A program made the translations under genes and the position numbers. This document shows, in pieces, positions 34,694-47,500 of a DNA stretch of 60,000 nt. Numbering within the stretch: the stretch's first letter is position 1; the number at the start of each line of letters is the position of its first letter. Source of the stretch: Membranipora membranacea (lineage: Eukaryota > Bryozoa > Gymnolaemata > Cheilostomatida > Membraniporidae); the NCBI GenBank assembly GCA_914767715.1, contig OU612072.1:18850001-18910000 (forward strand), read 5' to 3'. Below the pieces are notes generated by a model. That model saw nothing but the letters and a program-made list of their open reading frames with translations. It made no database searches and had not been told where the DNA came from.

Positions 34694-37192
34694 TGATATT
34701 CGGGACTTAGAATGAGGCCAATAAGGCCATCAACTGGTCAGAGTTTGAAAGAATTCCGATGGCTATTTCAAATTTGAGCCTGCCGTTTGGCATGTTTTTT
34801 TATGACAAAAGTGGCCCAGGTTAAAAAGATTGCTGACGCCAAACAAAGAGGGGCAGTCCCGAACGGGTTTCAGTTTCAAAGTCAGCATGAAATTGTCTAC
34901 GTTATAGAGCAGGTTAGAAGGAAATCTATTTTTTTAACTGGCCGTAAAAAAAACCAAGGGTCCCCCCTTTGTTACCTTTAAAAATTTTAAACTCGCTCTA
35001 ATTCCTGTTCTATTTATCGTAGGATCTTGATATTCGGGACTTAGAATGAGGCCAATGAGGCCATCAACTGGTCAGAGTTTGAAAGAATTCCGATGGCTAT
35101 TTCAAATTTGAGCCTGCCGTTTGGCATGTTTTTTTATGACAAAAGTGGCCCAGGTTAAAAAGGTTGCTGACGCCAAACAAAGAGGAGCAGTCCCGAACAG
35201 GTTTCAGTTTCAAAGTCAGCATGAAATTGCCTACGTTATAGAGTAGGTTAGAAGGAAATCTCTTTTTTAAACTGGCCATAAAGAAAAACCAAGGGTCCCC
35301 CCTTTGTTACTTTATTAAATTTTAAACTCGCTCTAATTCCTGTTCTATTTATCGTAGGATCTTGATATTCGGGATTTTGAATGAAGCCAATGAGGCCATC
35401 AGCTTGTCAGAGTTTGAAAGAATTCCGATGGCTATTTCAAATTTGAACCTGCCGTTTGGCATGTTTTTTATGACAAAAGTGCCCCTCGTTAAAAACGTTG
35501 CTGACGCCAAACTAAGAGGAGCAGTCCCGAACGGGTTTCAGTTTCAAAGTCAGCATGAAATTGCCTACGTTATAGAGTAGGTTAGAAGGAAATCTATTTT
35601 TTAAACTGGCCGTAAAAAAAACCAAGAGTCCCCCCTTTGTTACTTTTTTAAATTTTAAACTCGCTCTAATTCCTGTTCTATTTATCGTAGGATCTTGATA
35701 TTCGGGTTTTGAATGAGGCCAATGAGGCCATCAGCGGGTCAGAGTTTGAAAGAATTCCGATGGCTATTTCAAATTTGAGCCAGCCGTTTGGCATGTTATT
35801 TTATGACAAAAGTGGCCCTCGTTAAAAACAGTGCTGACGCCAAACTAAGAGGAGCAGTCCCGAACGGGTTTCAGTTTCAAAGTCAGCATGAAATTGCCTA
35901 CGTTATAGAGTAGGTAAGAAGGAAATCTATTTTTTAAACTGGCCGTAAAAAAAACCACGGGTCCCCCCTTTGTTACTTTTTTAAATTTTAAACTCACTCT
36001 AATTCCTGATCTATATATCGTAGAATCTTGATATTCGGGATTTTGAATGAGGCCAATGAGGCCATCAGCGGGTCAGAGTTTGAAATAATTCCCATAGCTA
36101 TTTCAAATTTGAGCCTGCTGTTTGGCATGTTTTTTTATGAAAAAAGTGGCCCTCGTTAAAAACGTTGCTGACGCCAAACAAAGAGGGGCAGTCCCGAACG
36201 GGTTTCAGTTTCAAAGTCAGCATGATATTGCCTACGTTATAGAGTATGTTAGAAGGAAATCAATTTTTTAAACTGGACGTAAAAAAAACTAAGGGTCCCC
36301 CCTTTGTTACTTTTTTAAATTTTAAACTCGCTCTAATTCCTGTTCTTTTTATCGTAGGATCTTGATATTCGGGATTTTGAATAAGGCCAATGAGGCCATC
36401 AACTGGTCAGAGTTTGAAAGAATTCCGATGGCTATTTAAAGTTTGAGCTTGCCGTTTGGCATGTTTTTTTATGACAAAAGTGGCCCTCGTTAAAAACGTT
36501 GCTAACGCCAAACTAAGAGGAGCAGGCCCGAACGGGTTTCAGTTTTAAAGTCAGCATGAAATTGCCTACGTTATAGAGCAGGTTAGAAGGAAATCTATTT
36601 TTTAAACTGGCCGTAAAAAAAACCAAGGGTCCCCCCTTTGTTACTTTTTTAAATTTTAAACTCGCTCTAATTCCTGTTCTATTTATCGTAGGATCTTGAT
36701 ATTCGGGATTTTGAATGAAGCCAATGAGGCCATCAGCTTGTCAGAGTTTGAAAGAATTCCGATGGCTATTTCAAATTTGAACCTGCCGTTTGGCATGTTT
36801 TTTATGACAAAAGTGCCCCTCGTTAAAAACGTTGCTGACGCCAAACTAAGAGGAGCAGTCCCGAACGGGTTTCAGTTTCAAAGTCAGCATGAAATTGCCT
36901 ACGTTATAGAGTAGGTTAGAAGGAAATCTATATTTTAAACTGGCCGTAAAAAAAACCAAGAGTCCCCCCTTTGTTACTTTTTTAAATTTTAAACTCGCTC
37001 TAATTCCTGTTCTATTTATCGTAGGATCTTGATATTCGGGTTTTGAATGAGGCCAATGAGGCCATCAGCGGGTCAGAGTTTGAAAGAATTCCGATGGCTA
37101 TTTCAAATTTGAGCCAGCCGTTTGGCATGTTATTTTATGACAAAAGTGGCCCTCGTTAAAAACAGTGCTGACGCCAAACTAAGAGCAGCAGT

Positions 37193-37249
37193 CCCGAACG
37201 GGTTTCAGTTTCAAAGTCAGCATGAAATTGCCTACGTTATAGAGTAGGT
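37193..37249. other. B to C2-tail junction (loss of C2)
   Basis: The B monomer at 37030 keeps AGAGCAGCAG (to about 37192) and then has the C2 tail as found at 30903-31036: GTAGGTTAG, TTTTTTTAACTGG and CTTTTAAAAATTTT. C2 is missing as a result. Equivalent junctions lie near 46188-46244 and 56532-56588. Confidence 0.8.
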
Positions 37250-38717
37250 TAGAAGGAAATCTATTTTTTTAACTGGCCGTAAAAAAAACCAAGGGTCCCC
37301 CCTTTGTTACTTTTAAAAATTTTAAACTCGCTCTAATTCCTGTTCTATTTATCGTAGGATCTTGATATTCGGGACTTAGAATGAGGCCAATGAGGCCATC
37401 AACTGGTCAGAGTTTGAAAGAATTCCGATGGCTATTTCAAATTTGAGCCTGCCGCTTGGCATGTTTTTTTATGACAAAAGTGGCCCAGGTTAAAAAGGTT
37501 GCTGACGCCAAACAAAGAGGAGCAGTCCCGAACGGGTTTCAGGTCAAAGTCAGCATGAAATTGCCTACGTTATAGAGCAGGTTAGAAGGAAATCTATTTT
37601 TTTAACTGGCCGTAAAAAAAACCAAGGGTCCCCCCTTTGTTACTTTTAAAAATTTTAAACTCGCTCTAATTCCTGTTCTATTTATCGTAGGATCTTGATA
37701 TTCGGGACTTAGAATGAGGCCAATGAGGCCATCAACTGGTCAGATTTTGAAAGAATTCCGATGGCTATTTCAAATTTGAGCCTGCCGTTTGGCATGTTTT
37801 TTTATGACAAAAGTGGCCCAGGTTAAAAAGGTTGCTGACGCCAAACAAAGAGGAGCAGTCCCGAACGGGTTTCAGTTTCAAAGTCAGCATGAAATTGCCT
37901 ACGTTATAGAGCAGGTTAGAAGGAAATCTATTTTTTTAACTGGCCGTAAAAAAAACCAAGGGTCCCCCCTTTGTTACTTTTTAAAATTTTAAACTCGCTC
38001 TAATTCCTGTTCTATTTATCGTAGGATCTTGATATTCGGGACTTAGAATGAGGCCAATGAGGCCATCAACTGGTCAGAGTTTGAAAGAATTCCGATGGCT
38101 ATTTCAAATTTGAACCTGCCGTTTGGCATGTTTTTTTATGACAAAAGTGGCCCTCGTTAAAAAGGTTGCTGACGCCAAACAAAGAGGGGCAGTCCCGAAC
38201 GGGTTTCAGTTTCAAAGTCAGCATGAAATTGCCTACGTTATAGAGCAGGTTAGAAGGAAATCTTTTTTTTAAACTTGCCGTAAAAAAAACCAAGGGTCCC
38301 CCCTTTGTTACTTTTTTGAATTTTAAACTCGCTCTAATTCCTGTTCTATTTATCGAAGGATCTTGATATTCGGGACTTAGAATGAGGCCAATAAGGCCAT
38401 CAACTGGTCAGAGTTTGAAGGACTTCCGATGGCTATTTCAAATTTGACCCTGCCGTTTGGCATGTTTTTTTATGACAAAAGTGGCCGAGGTTAAAAAGGT
38501 TGCTGACGCCAAACAAAGAGGAGCTGTCCCGAACAGGTTTCAGTTTCAAAGTCAGCATGAAATTGCCTACGTTATAGACCAGGTTAGAAGGAAATGTATT
38601 TTTTAAACTGGCCGTAAAAAAAACCAAGGGTCCCCCGTTGTTACTTTTTTAAATTTTAAACTCGCTCTAATTCCTGTTCTATTTATCCTAGGATCTTGAT
38701 ATTCGGGATTTTGAATG

Positions 38718-38757
38718 AGGCCAATGAGGCCATCAACTGGTCAGAGTTTGAAAGAAT
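38718..38757. other. Crossover junction I to D
   Basis: At 38717 the sequence has the I state (GAATGAGG; D reads GAATAAGG). At 38758 it has the D state (AGAATTCCGATGG; I reads AGAATACCAATTG). The exchange lies between these two markers, in the same position of both monomers. It closes the 8,994-bp duplication and leaves the monomer at its normal 334 bp. Confidence 0.88.
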
Positions 38758-39030
38758 TCCGATGGCTATTTAAAGTTTGAGCTTGCCGTTTGGCATGTTT
38801 TTTTATGACAAAAGTGGCCCTCGTTAAAAACGTTGCTAACGCCAAACTAAGAGGAGCAGGCCCGAACGGGTTTCAGTTTTAAAGTCAGCATGAAATTGCC
38901 TACGTTATAGAGCAGGTTAGAAGGAAATCTATTTTTTAAACTGGCCGTAAAAAAAACCAAGGGTCCCCCCTTTGTTACTTTTTTAAATTTTAAACTCGCT
39001 CTAATTCCTGTTCTATTTATCGTAGGATCT

Positions 39031-42000
39031 TGATATTCGGGATTTTGAATGAAGCCAATGAGGCCATCAGCTTGTCAGAGTTTGAAAGAATTCCGATGGC
39101 TATTTCAAATTTGAACCTGCCGTTTGGCATGTTTTTTATGACAAAAGTGCCCCTCGTTAAAAACGTTGCTGACGCCAAACTAAGAGGAGCAGTCCCGAAC
39201 GGGTTTCAGTTTCAAAGTCAGCATGAAATTGCCTACGTTATAGAGTAGGTTAGAAGGAAATCTATTTTTTAAACTGGCCGTAAAAAAAACCAAGAGTCCC
39301 CCCTTTGTTACTTTTTTAAATTTTAAACTCGCTCTAATTCCTGTTCTATTTATCGTAGGATCTTGATATTCGGGTTTTGAATGAGGCCAATGAGGCCATC
39401 AGCGGGTCAGAGTTTGAAAGAATTCCTATGGCTATTTCAAATTTGAGCCAGCCGTTTGGCATGTTATTTTATGACAAAAGTGGCCCTCGTTAAAAACAGT
39501 GCTGACGCCAAACTAAGAGCAGCAGTCCCGAACGGGTTTCAGTTTCAAAGTCAGCATGAAATTGCCTACGTTATAGAGTAGGTAAGAAGGAAATCTATTT
39601 TTTAAACTGGCCGTAAAAAAAACCACGGGTCCCCCCTTTGTTACTTTTTTAAATTTTAAACTCACTCTAATTCCTGATCTATATATCGTAGAATCTTGAT
39701 ATTCGGGATTTTGAATGAGGCCAATGAGGCCATCAGCGGGTCAGAGTTTGAAATAATTCCCATGGCTATTTCAAATTTGAGCCTGCTGTTTGGCATGTTT
39801 TTTTATGACAAAAGTGGCCCTCGTTAAAAACGTTGCTGACGCCAAACTAAGAGGAGCAGTCCCGAACGGGTTTCAGTTTCAAAGTCAGCATGAAATTGCC
39901 TACGTTATAGAGTAGGTTAGAAGGAAATCTATTTTTTTAACTGGCCGTAAAAAAAACCAAGGGTCCCCCCTTTGTTACTTTTAAAAATTTTAAACTCGCT
40001 CTAATTCCTGTTCTATTTATCGTAGGATCTTGATATTCGGGACTTAGAATGAGGCCAATGAGGCCATGAACTGGTCAGAGTTTGAAAGAATTCCGATGGC
40101 TATTTCAAATTTGAGCCTGCCGCTTGGCATGTTTTTTTATGACAAAAGTGGCCCAGGTTAAAAAGGTTGCTGAAGCCAAACAAAGAGGAGCAGTCCCGAA
40201 CGGGTTTCAGGTCAAAGTCAGCATGAAATTGCCTACGTTATAGAGCAGGTTAGAAGGAAATCTATTTTTTTAACTGGCCGTAAAAAAAACCAAGGGTCCC
40301 CCCTTTGTTACTTTTAAAAATTTTAAACTCGCTCTAATTCCTGTTCTATTTATCGTAGGATCTTGATATTCGGGACTTAGAATGAGGCCAATGAGGCCAT
40401 CAACTGGTCAGATATTGAAAGAATTCCGATGGCTATTTCAAATTTGAGCCTGCCGTTTGGCATGTTTTTTTATGACAAAAGTGGCCCAGGTTAAAAAGGT
40501 TGCTGACGCCAAACAAAGAGGAGCAGTCCCGAACGGGTTTCAGTTTCAAAGTCAGCATGAAATTGCCTACGTTATAAAGCAGGTTAGAAGGAAATCTATT
40601 TTTTTAACTGGCCGTAAAAAAAACCAAGGGTCCCCCCTTTGTTACTTTTTAAAATTTTAAACTCGCTCTAATTCCTGTTCTATTTATCGTAGGATCTTGA
40701 TATTCGGGACTTAGAATGAGGCCAATGAGGCCATCAACTGGTCAGAGTTTGAAAGAATTCCGATGGCTATTTCAAATTTGAACCTGCCGTTTGGCATGTT
40801 TTTTTATGACAAAAGTGGCCCTCGTTAAAAAGGTTGCTGACGCCAAACAAAGAGGGGCAGTCCCGAACGGGTTTCAGTTTCAAAGTCAGCATGAAATTGC
40901 CTACGTTATAGAGCAGGTTAGAAGGAAATCTTTTTTTTAAACTTGCCGTAAAAAAAACCAAGGGTCCCCCCTTTGTTACTTTTTTGAATTTTAAACTCGC
41001 TCTAATTCCTGTTCTATTTATCGAAGGATCTTGATATTCGGGACTTAGAATGAGGCCAATAAGGCCATCAACTGGTCAGAGTTTGAAGGACTTCCGATGG
41101 CTATTTCAAATTTGACCCTGCCGTTTGGCATGTTTTTTTATGACAAAAGTGGCCGAGGTTAAAAAGGTTGCTGACGCCAAACAAAGAGGAGCTGTCCCGA
41201 ACAGGTTTCAGTTTCAAAGTCAGCATGAAATTGCCTACGTTATAGACCAGGTTAGAAGGAATTGTATTTTTTAAACTGGCCGTAAAAAAAACCAAGGGTC
41301 CCCCGTTGTTACTTTTTTAAATTTTAAACTCGCTCTAATTCCTGTTCTATTTATCCTAGGATCTTGATATTCGGGATTTTGAATGAGGCCAATGAGGCCA
41401 TCAACTGGTCAGAGTTTGAAAGAATACCAATTGCTATTTCAAATTTGAGCCTGCCTTTTGGCATGTTTTTTCATGACAAAAGTGGCCCTCGTTAAAAAGG
41501 TTGCTGACGCCAAACAAAGAGGGGCAGTCCCGAACGGGTTTCAGTTTCAAAGTCAGCATGAAATTGCCTACGTTATAGAGCAGGTTAGAAGGAAATCTTT
41601 TTTTTAAACTGGCAGTAAAAAAAACCAAGGGTCCCCCCTTTGTTACTTTTTTAAATTTTAAACTCGCTCTAATTCCTGTTCTATTTATCGTAGGATCTTG
41701 ATATTCGGGACTTAGAATGAGGCCAATGAGGCCATCAACTGGTCAGAGTTTGAAGGACTTCCGATGGCTATTTCAAATTTGAGCCTGCCGTTTGTCATGT
41801 TTTTTTATGACAAAAGTGGCCCAGGTTAAAAAGGTTGCTGATCCCAAACAAAGAGGAGCAGTCCCGAACGGGTTTCAGTTTCAAAGTCAGCATGAAATTG
41901 CCTATATTATAGAGCAGGTTAAAAGGAAATCTATTTTTTAAACTGGCCGTAAAAAAAACCAAGGGTCCCCCCTTTGTTACTTTTTTAAATTTTAAACTCG

Positions 42001-44356
42001 CTCTAATTCCTGTTCTATTTATTGTAAGATCTTGATATTCGGGACTTAGAATGAGGCCAATGAGGCCATCAACTGGACAGAGTTTGAAAGAATTCCGATG
42101 GCTATTTCAAATTTGAGCCTGTCGTTTGGCATGTTTTTTAATGACAAAAGTGGCCCAGGTGAAAAAGGTTGCTGACGCCAAACAAAGAGGAGCAGTCCCG
42201 AACGGGTTTCAGTTTCAAAGTCAGCATGAATTTGCCTACGTTATAGAGCAGGTTAGAAGGAAATCTATTTTTTAAACTGGCAGTAAAAAAGACCAAGGGT
42301 CCGCCCTTTGTTACTTTTTCAAATTTGAAACTCGCTCTAATTCCTGTTCTATTTATTGTAGGATCTTGATATTCGGGACTTAGAATGAGGCCAATGAGGC
42401 CATCAACTGGTCAGAGTTTGAAAGAATTCCGATGACTATTTCAAATTTGAGCCTGCCGTTTGGCATGTTTTTTTATGACAAAAGTGGCCCTCGTTAAAAA
42501 GGTTGCTGGCGCCAAACAAAGAGGAGAAGTCCCGAACGGGTTTCTGTTTCAAAGTCAGCATGAAATTGCCTACGTTATAGAGATGGTTAGAAGGAAATCT
42601 ATTTTTTAAACTGGCCGTAAAAAAGACCAAGGGTCCCCCCTTTGTTACTTTTTTTAATTTTAAACTCGCTCTAATTCCTGTTCTATTTAGCCTAGGAGCT
42701 TGATATTCGGGACTTAGAATGAGGCCAATAAGGCCATCAACTGGTCAGAGTTTGAAAGAATTCCGATGGCTATTTCAAATTTGAGCCTGCCGTTTGGCAT
42801 GTTTTTTTATGACAAAAGTGGCCCAGGTTAAAAGGATTGCTGACGCCAAACAAAGAGGGGCAGTCCCGAACGGGTTTCAGTTTCAAAGTCAGCATGAAAT
42901 TGTCTACGTTATAGAGCAGGTTAGAAGGAAATCTATTTTTTTAACTGGCCGTAAAAAAAACCAAGGGTCCCCCCTTTGTTACCTTTAAAAATTTTAAACT
43001 CGCTCTAATTCCTGTTCTATTTATCGTAGGATCTTGATATTCGGGACTTAGAATGAGGCCAATGAGGCCATCAACTGGTCAGAGTTTGAAAGAATTCCGA
43101 TGGCTATTTCAAATTTGAGCCTGCCGTTTGGCATGTTTTTTTATGACAAAAGTGGCCCAGGTTAAAAAGGTTGCTGACGCCAAACAAAGAGGAGCAGTCC
43201 CGAACAGGTTTCAGTTTCAAAGTCAGCATGAAATTGCCTACGTTATAGAGTAGGTTAGAAGGAAATCTCTTTTTTAAACTGGCCATAAAGAAAAACCAAG
43301 GGTCCCCCCTTTGTTACTTTATTAAATTTTAAACTCGCTCTAATTCCTGTTCTATTTATCGTAGGATCTTGCTATTCGGGACTTAGAATGAGGCCCAAAA
43401 AAGTTTGACAGAATTCCGATGGCTATTTCAAATTTGACCCTGCCGTTTGGCATGTTTTTTTATGACAAAAGTGGCCCAGGTTAAAAAGGTTGCTGACGCC
43501 AAACAAAGAGGAGCAGTCCCGAACGGGTTTCAGTTTCAAAGTCAGCATGAAATTGCCTACGTTATAGAGCAGGTTAGAAGGAAATCTATTTTTCAAACTG
43601 GCCGTAAAAAAAACCAAGGGTCCCCCCTTTGTTACTTTTTTAAATTTTAAACTCGCTCTAATTCCTGTTCTATTTAGCCTAGGATCTTGATATTCGGGAC
43701 TTAGAATGAGGCCAATAAGGCCATCAACTGGTCAGAGTTTGAAAGAATTCCGATGGCTATTTCAAATTTGAGCCTGCCGTTTGGCATGTTTTTTTATGAC
43801 AAAAGTGGCCCAGGTTAAAAAGATTGCTGACGCCAAACAAAGAGGGGCAGTCCCGAACGGGTTTCAGTTTCAAAGTCAGCATGAAATTGTCTACGTTATA
43901 GAGCAGGTTAGAAGGAAATCTATTTTTTTAACTGGCCGTAAAAAAAACCAAGGGTCCCCCCTTTGTTACCTTTAAAAATTTTAAACTCGCTCTAATTCCT
44001 GTTCTATTTATCGTAGGATCTTGATATTCGGGACTTAGAATGAGGCCAATGAGGCCATCAACTGGTCAGAGTTTGAAAGAATTCCGATGGCTATTTCAAA
44101 TTTGAGCCTGCCGTTTGGCATGTTTTTTTATGACAAAAGTGGCCCAGGTTAAAAAGGTTGCTGACGCCAAACAAAGAGGAGCAGTCCCGAACAGGTTTCA
44201 GTTTCAAAGTCAGCATGAAATTGCCTACGTTATAGAGTAGGTTAGAAGGAAATCTCTTTTTTAAACTGGCCATAAAGAAAAACCAAGGGTCCCCCCTTTG
44301 TTACTTTATTAAATTTTAAACTCGCTCTAATTCCTGTTCTATTTATCGTAGGATCT
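39031..44356 (+). repeat. HOR copy e: 16-mer, near twin of copy c
   Basis: Starts are 39031 A, 39364 B, 39697 C2, 40031 E, 40364 F, 40698 G, 41032 H, 41365 I, 41699 J/K, 42033 L, 42367 M, 42701 O, 43035 P, 43370 Q, 43688 O and 44022 P. Every monomer sits 8,994 bp right of its counterpart from 30037 in copy c. Rare features carried over include the 318-bp Q, GCTGAAGCC in E, AATTGTATTTT in H and TGTAAGATC after J/K. Confidence 0.92.
43370..43687 (+). repeat. 318-bp deleted monomer Q (second copy)
   Basis: This carries the same deletion and the same TTGCTATTCGGG start as the copy at 34376, displaced by 8,994 bp. The private lesion is a clean tag that both came from one ancestor through the large duplication. 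Confidence 0.92.
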
Positions 44357-44567
44357 TGATATTCGGGATTTTGAATGAAGCCAATGAGGCCATCAGCTTG
44401 TCAGAGTTTGAAAGAATTCCGATGGCTATTTCAAATTTGAACCTGCCGTTTGGCATGTTTTTTATGACAAAAGTGCCCCTCGTTAAAAACGTTGCTGACG
44501 CCAAACTAAGAGGAGCAGTCCCGAACGGGTTTCAGTTTCAAAGTCAGCATGAAATTGCCTACGTTAT

Positions 44568-47500
44568 AGAGTAGGTTAGAAGGAAATCTATTTTTTAAAC
44601 TGGCCGTAAAAAAAACCAAGAGTCCCCCCTTTGTTACTTTTTTAAATTTTAAACTCGCTCTAATTCCTGTTCTATTTATCGTAGGATCTTGATATTCGGG
44701 TTTTGAATGAGGCCAATGAGGCCATCAGCGGGTCAGAGTTTGAAAGAATTCCGATGGCTATTTCAAATTTGAGCCAGCCGTTTGGCATGTTATTTTATGA
44801 CAAAAGTGGCCCTCGTTAAAAACAGTGCTGACGCCAAACTAAGAGCAGCAGTCCCGAACGGGTTTCAGTTTCAAAGTCAGCATGAAATTGCCTACGTTAT
44901 AGAGTAGGTAAGAAGGAAATCTATTTTTTAAACTGGCCGTAAAAAAAACCACGGGTCCCCCCCTTTGTTACTTTTTTAAATTTTAAACTCACTCTAATTC
45001 CTGATCTATATATCGTAGAATCTTGATATTCGGGATTTTGAATGAGGCCAATGAGGCCATCAGCGGGTCAGAGTTTGAAATAATTCCCATAGCTATTTCA
45101 AATTTGAGCCTGCTGTTTGGCATGTTTTTTTATGAAAAAAGTGGCCCTCGTTAAAAACGTTGCTGACGCCAAACAAAGAGGGGCAGTCCCGAACGGGTTT
45201 CAGTTTCAAAGTCAGCATGATATTGCCTACGTTATAGAGTATGTTAGAAGGAAATCAATTTTTTAAACTGGACGTAAAAAAAACTAAGGGTCCCCCCTTT
45301 GTTACTTTTTTAAATTTTAAACTCGCTCTAATTCCTGTTCTTTTTATCGTAGGATCTTGATATTCGGGATTTTGAATAAGGCCAATGAGGCCATCAACTG
45401 GTCAGAGTTTGAAAGAATTCCGATGGCTATTTAAAGTTTGAGCTTGCCGTTTGGCATGTTTTTTTATGACAAAAGTGGCCCTCGTTAAAAACGTTGCTAA
45501 CGCCAAACTAAGAGGAGCAGGCCCGAACGGGTTTCAGTTTTAAAGTCAGCATGAAATTGCCTACGTTATAGAGCAGGTTAGAAGGAAATCTATTTTTTAA
45601 ACTGGCCGTAAAAAAAACCAAGGGTCCCCCCTTTGTTACTTTTTTAAATTTTAAACTCGCTCTAATTCCTGTTCTATTTATCGTAGGATCTTGATATTCG
45701 GGATTTTGAATGAAGCCAATGAGGCCATCAGCTTGTCAGAGTTTGAAAGAATTCCGATGGCTATTTCAAATTTGAACCTGCCGTTTGGCATGTTTTTTAT
45801 GACAAAAGTGCCCCTCGTTAAAAACGTTGCTGACGCCAAACTAAGAGGAGCAGTCCCGAACGGGTTTCAGTTTCAAAGTCAGCATGAAATTGCCTACGTT
45901 ATAGAGTAGGTTAGAAGGAAATCTATATTTTAAACTGGCCGTAAAAAAAACCAAGAGTCCCCCCTTTGTTACTTTTTTAAATTTTAAACTCGCTCTAATT
46001 CCTGTTCTATTTATCGTAGGATCTTGATATTCGGGTTTTGAATGAGGCCAATGAGGCCATCAGCGGGTCAGAGTTTGAAAGAATTCCGATGGCTATTTCA
46101 AATTTGAGCCAGCCGTTTGGCATGTTATTTTATGACAAAAGTGGCCCTCGTTAAAAACAGTGCTGACGCCAAACTAAGAGCAGCAGTCCCGAACGGGTTT
46201 CAGTTTCAAAGTCAGCATGAAATTGCCTACGTTATAGAGTAGGTTAGAAGGAAATCTATTTTTTTAACTGGCCGTAAAAAAAACCAAGGGTCCCCCCTTT
46301 GTTACTTTTAAAAATTTTAAACTCGCTCTAATTCCTGTTCTATTTATCGTAGGATCTTGATATTCGGGACTTAGAATGAGGCCAATGAGGCCATCAACTG
46401 GTCAGAGTTTGAAAGAATTCCGATGGCTATTTCAAATTTGAGCCTGCCGCTTGGCATGTTTTTTTATGACAAAAGTGGCCCAGGTTAAAAAGGTTGCTGA
46501 CGCCAAACAAAGAGGAGCAGTCCCGAACGGGTTTCAGGTCAAAGTCAGCATGAAATTGCCTACGTTATAGAGCAGGTTAGAAGGAAATCTATTTTTTTAA
46601 CTGGCCGTAAAAAAAACCAAGGGTCCCCCCTTTGTTACTTTTAAAAATTTTAAACTCGCTCTAATTCCTGTTCTATTTATCGTAGGATCTTGATATTCGG
46701 GACTTAGAATGAGGCCAATGAGGCCATCAACTGGTCAGATTTTGAAAGAATTCCGATGGCTATTTCAAATTTGAGCCTGCCGTTTGGCATGTTTTTTTAT
46801 GACAAAAGTGGCCCAGGTTAAAAAGGTTGCTGACGCCAAACAAAGAGGAGCAGTCCCGAACGGGTTTCAGTTTCAAAGTCAGCATGAAATTGCCTACGTT
46901 ATAGAGCAGGTTAGAAGGAAATCTATTTTTTTAACTGGCCGTAAAAAAAACCAAGGGTCCCCCCTTTGTTACTTTTTAAAATTTTAAACTCGCTCTAATT
47001 CCTGTTCTATTTATCGTAGGATCTTGATATTCGGGACTTAGAATGAGGCCAATGAGGCCATCAACTGGTCAGAGTTTGAAAGAATTCCGATGGCTATTTC
47101 AAATTTGAACCTGCCGTTTGGCATGTTTTTTTATGACAAAAGTGGCCCTCGTTAAAAAGGTTGCTGACGCCAAACAAAGAGGGGCAGTCCCGAACGGGTT
47201 TCAGTTTCAAAGTCAGCATGAAATTGCCTACGTTATAGAGCAGGTTAGAAGGAAATCTTTTTTTTAAACTTGCCGTAAAAAAAACCAAGGGTCCCCCCTT
47301 TGTTACTTTTTTGAATTTTAAACTCGCTCTAATTCCTGTTCTATTTATCGAAGGATCTTGATATTCGGGACTTAGAATGAGGCCAATAAGGCCATCAACT
47401 GGTCAGAGTTTGAAGGACTTCCGATGGCTATTTCAAATTTGACCCTGCCGTTTGGCATGTTTTTTTATGACAAAAGTGGCCGAGGTTAAAAAGGTTGCTG

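Larger units (their letters stand above)
28702..35362 (+). repeat. HOR copy c: 20-mer, longest copy
   Basis: Starts are 28702 A, 29036 B, 29369 C, 29703 D, 30037 A, 30370 B, 30703 C2, 31037 E, 31370 F, 31704 G, 32038 H, 32371 I, 32705 J/K, 33039 L, 33373 M, 33707 O, 34041 P, 34376 Q, 34694 O and 35028 P. It retains C2. It has a fused J/K in place of J and K, lacks N, and has an extra Q-O-P triplet at its end. The private GCTGAAGCC in E (about 31176) recurs only in copy e. Confidence 0.9.
29724..38717 (+). repeat. Left copy of 8,994-bp (27-monomer) tandem duplication
   Basis: This copy runs from within the D monomer at 29703 to within the hybrid monomer at 38697. Landmarks recur 8,994 bp further right throughout. 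By eye I find only a few differences between copies: 30433 G against T at 39427; 32173 T against G at 41167; 33638 C against G at 42632; 33840 A against G at 42834; 35852 G against C at 44846; and one extra C near 44952-44961. I may have missed some. Confidence 0.9.
35363..39030 (+). repeat. HOR copy d: 11-mer truncated by crossover
   Basis: Starts are 35363 A, 35696 B, 36029 C, 36363 D, 36697 A, 37030 B, 37363 E, 37696 F, 38030 G, 38364 H and 38697 I/D. C2 is missing: the B monomer at 37030 takes on the C2/E-type tail between 37193 and 37249. The last monomer begins as I and finishes as D, then returns directly to A. Everything from J to the next C has been bypassed, and this is the joint of the 8,994-bp duplication. 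Confidence 0.9.
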
